From Cytophagaceae bacterium (GTDB lineage Bacteria; Bacteroidota; Bacteroidia; Cytophagales; Spirosomataceae), in contig JAIYBU010000011.1 of assembly GCA_027488335.1 (NCBI GenBank), positions 1 through 64,000 of the forward strand: a stretch of 64,000 bases of DNA, read 5' to 3'. Positions 60,848-64,000 of the stretch are shown here, in pieces; the stretch's first letter is position 1, and each line of letters starts with the position of its first letter. The notes under the pieces were generated by a model. That model saw nothing but the letters and a program-made list of their open reading frames with translations. It had not been told where the DNA came from and did no database searches. The position numbers were made by a program, and so were the translations under genes.

Positions 60848-61291
60848 TTACGCTTTTGCTTCTTCAGCAGCTGGCTCTTCCACTACAGCAGGAAGGAAAA
60901 GTTCTGCCATTGTAGCCGAAAGAATATTATACCACGTAATGATTTTCTTGATGTCGGAAGCATACACACGCTCACGGTCAAAATCTGGCATTACGGTTGC
61001 AAATAAATCAAAGATTTGATTGTTTGATGCTGTTTTGAAATCAAATTCTACTTTTTCGCCATGAAGTTCACGAGTTTTTAAGAAAATATCTCCGAGTGGG
61101 GTTGATTTGTTTGGGTCTTCCGTATAAATCGAAATGTCTTTCAAAACCGATACACGGGCATTTGAACTTACCATTTCTTTTTGTTTTTTCTCGTCAAGTG
61201 TTTCAACGATTACGCCACCACGTCCTGGCTTTAAAATTTTATACAATCCGCTTTTTCCAGAAATGTGTGCAATATCTCTTAATAATTCCAT
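60848..61291 (-). CDS. DUF5606 domain protein
   Basis: A 147-residue cytoplasmic protein conserved in Bacteroidota. The start MELLRDIAHISGKSGLYKIL and GGVIVETLDEKKQKE, ISIYTEDPNKSTPLGDIF and the ASDIKKIITWYNIL segment match the DUF5606 pattern; the end is an acidic, Glu/Ala-rich tail. The N-terminal half looks like a small beta-barrel. No function known. It is downstream of engB in the same direction (102 bp). Confidence 0.85.
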   Translation of the reverse strand: MELLRDIAHISGKSGLYKILKPGRGGVIVETLDEKKQKEMVSSNARVSVLKDISIYTEDPNKSTPLGDIFLKTRELHGEKVEFDFKTASNNQIFDLFATVMPDFDRERVYASDIKKIITWYNILSATMAELFLPAVVEEPAAEEAKA

Positions 61292-61321
61292 TTGAAAAAT
61301 ATATTGTTTTGTTTAGTACAG

Positions 61322-61342
61322 TGTCAATAGTTGACAGTCAAC
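61322..61342. repeat. Three-unit heptamer array upstream of DUF5606 gene
   Basis: Units TGTCAAT, AGTTGAC and AGTCAAC are contiguous. Same family as at 4405 and 52630. It lies in the engB-DUF5606 spacer on the minus strand. Confidence 0.6.
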
Positions 61343-61392
61343 GGTTTTTTCTTAATTTTTTTGCAATTTTTATAACGCTGCAAAAGTACAAA

Positions 61393-62004
61393 TTATTTCG
61401 TAAAAGACAGATTCAACTCTTCGATTGCTTTCAATAATTCCTCACGACCCGTTCGTCGTTCCGACGATGTGATGAAGTATTGCGGAACTTTCGTCCAACT
61501 CAAAAGCATCGTTTTCTTAAATGATTCTACGTTTTGTTCGGCTGTTACACTTCCAACTTTATCGGCTTTCGTGAAAATCAGATAAAAAGGCACATCTTTC
61601 TCACCCAAAAAGTCGAGAAACTCTAAATCAACTCTTTGTGGCTCGTGGCGAATATCAATCAGAACAAAAACGCACATGAGGTTTTCACGATTGACCAAGT
61701 AATTACCAATCATTTCGCCCCATTTATCTCGCTCACCTTTGGGAGCTTTGGCAAAACCGTAGCCAGGTAAATCGACAATGTACCATTTTTTGTTTACCTC
61801 AAAATGATTGATTAATTGTGTTTTCCCTGGAGTTTGTGAGGTTTTTGCTAAGTTTTTATTACCCACCAACATATTTATCAACGACGATTTGCCTACGTTT
61901 GAACGGCCAATAAAGGCATATTCTGGCTTCTCGGGTGGCGGACATTTACGATAATCTGCCGCACTCGTGACAAATTTTGCTTCTATTACTTTTGTATTCT
62001 TCAT
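61393..62004 (-). CDS. engB: Ribosome biogenesis GTPase YihA/YsxC
   Basis: EngB-type GTPase of 203 residues that assists assembly of the large ribosomal subunit. G1 is GRSNVGKSS (about 33-41), G3 DLPGYG near 78, G4 TKAD near 147 and G5 SSERRTG near 178. Full length. It is read toward DUF5606 and lies downstream of the sppA terminator. Confidence 0.95.
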   Translation of the reverse strand: MKNTKVIEAKFVTSAADYRKCPPPEKPEYAFIGRSNVGKSSLINMLVGNKNLAKTSQTPGKTQLINHFEVNKKWYIVDLPGYGFAKAPKGERDKWGEMIGNYLVNRENLMCVFVLIDIRHEPQRVDLEFLDFLGEKDVPFYLIFTKADKVGSVTAEQNVESFKKTMLLSWTKVPQYFITSSERRTGREELLKAIEELNLSFTK

Positions 62005-62063
62005 ATTTCTAAAATATCATTTCTTTCAACAAGCACAATTTGTAAACTTGTGCTACATAATCA

Positions 62064-62111
62064 AAAAGGAGAAAGAATTTCGTACAAAGGTACTAATTTC
62101 TTTCTCCTTTT
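62064..62111 (-). terminator. Terminator of sppA
   Basis: AAAAGGAGAAAGAA (62064-62077) pairs perfectly with TTCTTTCTCCTTTT (62098-62111) around a 20-base loop; on the minus strand it is followed by TTTTT. It lies 46 bases after the sppA stop. Confidence 0.75.
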
Positions 62112-62156
62112 AGTGATAAAGTTTGATTTAGGCTTTAGATAAATGCCTTTGCAGCA

Positions 62157-63926
62157 TTATTTTATCTCCAATTCAAAAGGCATTCTTGCCTGAATTTTAT
62201 CCATGCTTTGAAGGTTTTTTAATTGCTTGGCGTACGGTGCGAAATCGCCTAAGTAAGCTTTCAATTTAGCATCTTCTTGGTCGTTACCCAATTTTTCTAA
62301 GATGGTTTCAACGCTTGACTTTTTAATTGGTAAATATTTTACACGATAATCACCTTCTTTTAACTTCGCTTTTTTGGCTGCTACATTTATCGCTACATCA
62401 ATCCCACCTAAAATATCTACTAAACCATTAGCTTTGGCTTGGCTACCTGTCCAAACTCGACCACTGGCGAGAGTCTTCAATTTTTCAACACTCATGTGGC
62501 GGCCTTTGGCCGCTTTAGCTGTAAAGTTTTCGTAGCCTTTATTTACACCATTTTGAATCATATTTTTCTCGGCATCGGTCATTGTACGTGTGGCCGATGG
62601 GAAGTTGGCATATTTATGTGAATTTACGCCATCAAACGTAACGCCGAGCTTTTCGTTCATCAATTTTTCGACATTAAACATTACACCAAAAATACCAATT
62701 GAGCCAGTCAAAGTGGTTGGTTGAGCCACAATTGTATCACAAGCCATTGCCATGTAGTATCCACCCGAAGCGGCATAGTCACCCATTGAGGCAATAACTG
62801 GTTTTACCTTCTTGGTCAATTCAACTTCTCTCCACATCACATCCGACGCCATCGCACTTCCGCCACCCGAATTGATACGCAATACGATTGCCTTAATTTT
62901 TGAATCTTTACGAGCTTTTTGCAGTTCTTTTACGATGGTTTCTGAACCGATTGTTCCCTCTTGACTTTCGCCCGAAAGAATATCTCCTTCGCCTACAATT
63001 ACTGCAATTCGATTCGAATTATCGCCTTCTTTTACCAATTTATCGGCTTTTAAATATTTATTTAAACCAATATATTCTATTTTCTTATCTTCTTTGTAGC
63101 CCAACTCATGGCGAAGAGCAGTCTCGAATTCATCCCAATATCCTGTGTTAGTAATGATTTTATATTTTACGGCATCGGTTGGTTCTTGGATTAAGGCATT
63201 GTTTAGAATATTGTTCAATTCTTCCATCGGAATTTTGCGAGAAGCCGCAATATCTCCGTAGAAATTATTGGCCATATCCGATATGAACGACTGTGTTTGT
63301 TCACGATTTGCATCACTCATTTTTGTTAGGAAGAAAGGCTCAACTGCACTTTTATACTCTCCTACTCTGAAAATTTCGGGTTTTACTCCAATTTTCTCAA
63401 ATAAGCCTTTCATAAATGAATATTCAGCACTCAAACCGTTGAAATCTAAACCACCCGCTGGATTTAAGTAGCTTTTATCGGCCACCGAACAAAGGTAAAT
63501 TGAACCTTCGGTCATGGTTTCGCCATAAGAATAGATAAATTTTTTTGATTTCTTGAAATCTAACAAATATTCTCTCACCTCTTTCAAAGTTGCCATTCCC
63601 GCCATTGGATTTTCGGCTTTGAGGTAAATACCTTTGATATTTGGGTCGATTTTGGCATTTGCCAGTGCTTCTTTGATTTGTGGTAAACTTACTTGACCTG
63701 GACTGTTTCCTCCCGATAAGATTTCAGTGAATGGGTCGTCTTCAGCAGCGTTTTCTCTGATAACTTGATTGAGGTCGAGTTTAAGAACTGTATTTGATTC
63801 AACTTGGGTTTTTGTCTCTGAACTTGACATCAGACTTCCGATGCCAATTAAAAGTATAAAACTCAAAATCGTGAATAAAAAAATCCCGATAATGGTTGCG
63901 AAAACATATTTCAAAAATTGTAACAT
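62157..63926 (-). CDS. sppA: Signal peptide peptidase SppA, long form
   Basis: Membrane-anchored serine protease that degrades cleaved signal peptides; 589 residues, the two-domain (67K) form. One N-terminal transmembrane helix is followed by two S49 domains. The catalytic pair is Lys192 (GEYKSAVEPF) and Ser387 (YAASGGYYMAMACD), in line with Lys209 and Ser409 of E. coli SppA. Substrate-binding TLTGSIGIFG follows. A TATTTTTG on the minus strand at 63962-63969 is a possible -7 element. The gene is complete in the window. Confidence 0.94.
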   Translation of the reverse strand: MLQFLKYVFATIIGIFLFTILSFILLIGIGSLMSSSETKTQVESNTVLKLDLNQVIRENAAEDDPFTEILSGGNSPGQVSLPQIKEALANAKIDPNIKGIYLKAENPMAGMATLKEVREYLLDFKKSKKFIYSYGETMTEGSIYLCSVADKSYLNPAGGLDFNGLSAEYSFMKGLFEKIGVKPEIFRVGEYKSAVEPFFLTKMSDANREQTQSFISDMANNFYGDIAASRKIPMEELNNILNNALIQEPTDAVKYKIITNTGYWDEFETALRHELGYKEDKKIEYIGLNKYLKADKLVKEGDNSNRIAVIVGEGDILSGESQEGTIGSETIVKELQKARKDSKIKAIVLRINSGGGSAMASDVMWREVELTKKVKPVIASMGDYAASGGYYMAMACDTIVAQPTTLTGSIGIFGVMFNVEKLMNEKLGVTFDGVNSHKYANFPSATRTMTDAEKNMIQNGVNKGYENFTAKAAKGRHMSVEKLKTLASGRVWTGSQAKANGLVDILGGIDVAINVAAKKAKLKEGDYRVKYLPIKKSSVETILEKLGNDQEDAKLKAYLGDFAPYAKQLKNLQSMDKIQARMPFELEIK

Positions 63927-64000
63927 ATACGGTTTATAGTTTAGTTTTTTATTTCTGCATACAAAAATATATGTACGTATAGAAATTTATCTTAGTTTTT

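Noticed and set aside
1-64000. rRNA, tRNA, insertion sequence or prophage genes
   Set aside because: No cloverleaf-like segment with CCA end, no transposase or phage-type protein and no long direct repeats were seen by reading; a tRNAscan or Infernal run would settle the RNA part.

Overview
The window reads as one contiguous piece of a Bacteroidota chromosome, most likely order Cytophagales (an Emticicia/Leadbetterella-like lineage is my guess, from protein style only). The evidence is a SusC/SusD pair, a second TonB receptor paired with a DUF4249 lipoprotein, a C-terminal type IX secretion (T9SS) sorting domain, the gliding ABC protein GldA, DUF4292, DUF5606 and DUF2147 proteins, and promoter -7 elements of the TAnnTTTG type. 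I see 46 protein-coding genes, one probable gene remnant, no rRNA or tRNA, no CRISPR and no insertion sequence.

Layout. 0.3-6.2 kb: metabolic genes (fructosamine kinase, sulfatase, LuxE-like synthetase, dipeptide epimerase, ComB phosphatase). 6.5-9.2 kb: atpA-atpG, split from the rest of the ATP synthase genes. 9.4-18.9 kb: housekeeping genes (hydrolase, ispE, a lone cytochrome oxidase subunit III, recO, pepA, an esterase, a large FAD/Fe-S dehydrogenase). 19.4-37.8 kb: an uptake and glycan-processing locus, SusC - SusD - small lipoprotein - FG-GAP/UnbV lipoprotein 1 - GH31 with T9SS tail - DUF4249 lipoprotein - TonB receptor - FG-GAP/UnbV lipoprotein 2. 37.8-41.1 kb: flippase, glycosyltransferase and sugar-nucleotide-type SDR in overlapping order. 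41.1-46.5 kb, minus strand: MerC with a paired operator, panB, and the TPR / DUF4292 / EnvC-like trio. 46.7-64 kb: TMTC-like TPR membrane protein, xylA, divergent mntH/mntR with tandem operators, DUF6268, DUF2147, LptF/G-type permease, argG, cutC, gldA, a secreted Gfo/Idh/MocA protein, DUF5606, engB and sppA.

How it fits together. The central locus looks like an outer-membrane carbohydrate or glycoconjugate acquisition system made of two TonB-dependent modules, each carrying its own roughly 1100-residue calcium-loop beta-propeller lipoprotein, with one secreted alpha-glucosidase-type enzyme between them. Metal homeostasis appears twice with readable operators (mntR/mntH and merC).

The most unusual DNA-level pattern lies between genes. 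Degenerate tandem arrays with a strict 7-nt period (also 8 and 9 nt) occur at about ten junctions, often as inverted pairs that can fold into hairpins, and one overlaps the mntR start codon. They resemble in form the STRR heptanucleotide repeats of cyanobacteria. Other palindromic repeats sit at gene ends, and one GC-rich repeat appears to be inserted in frame inside pepA.
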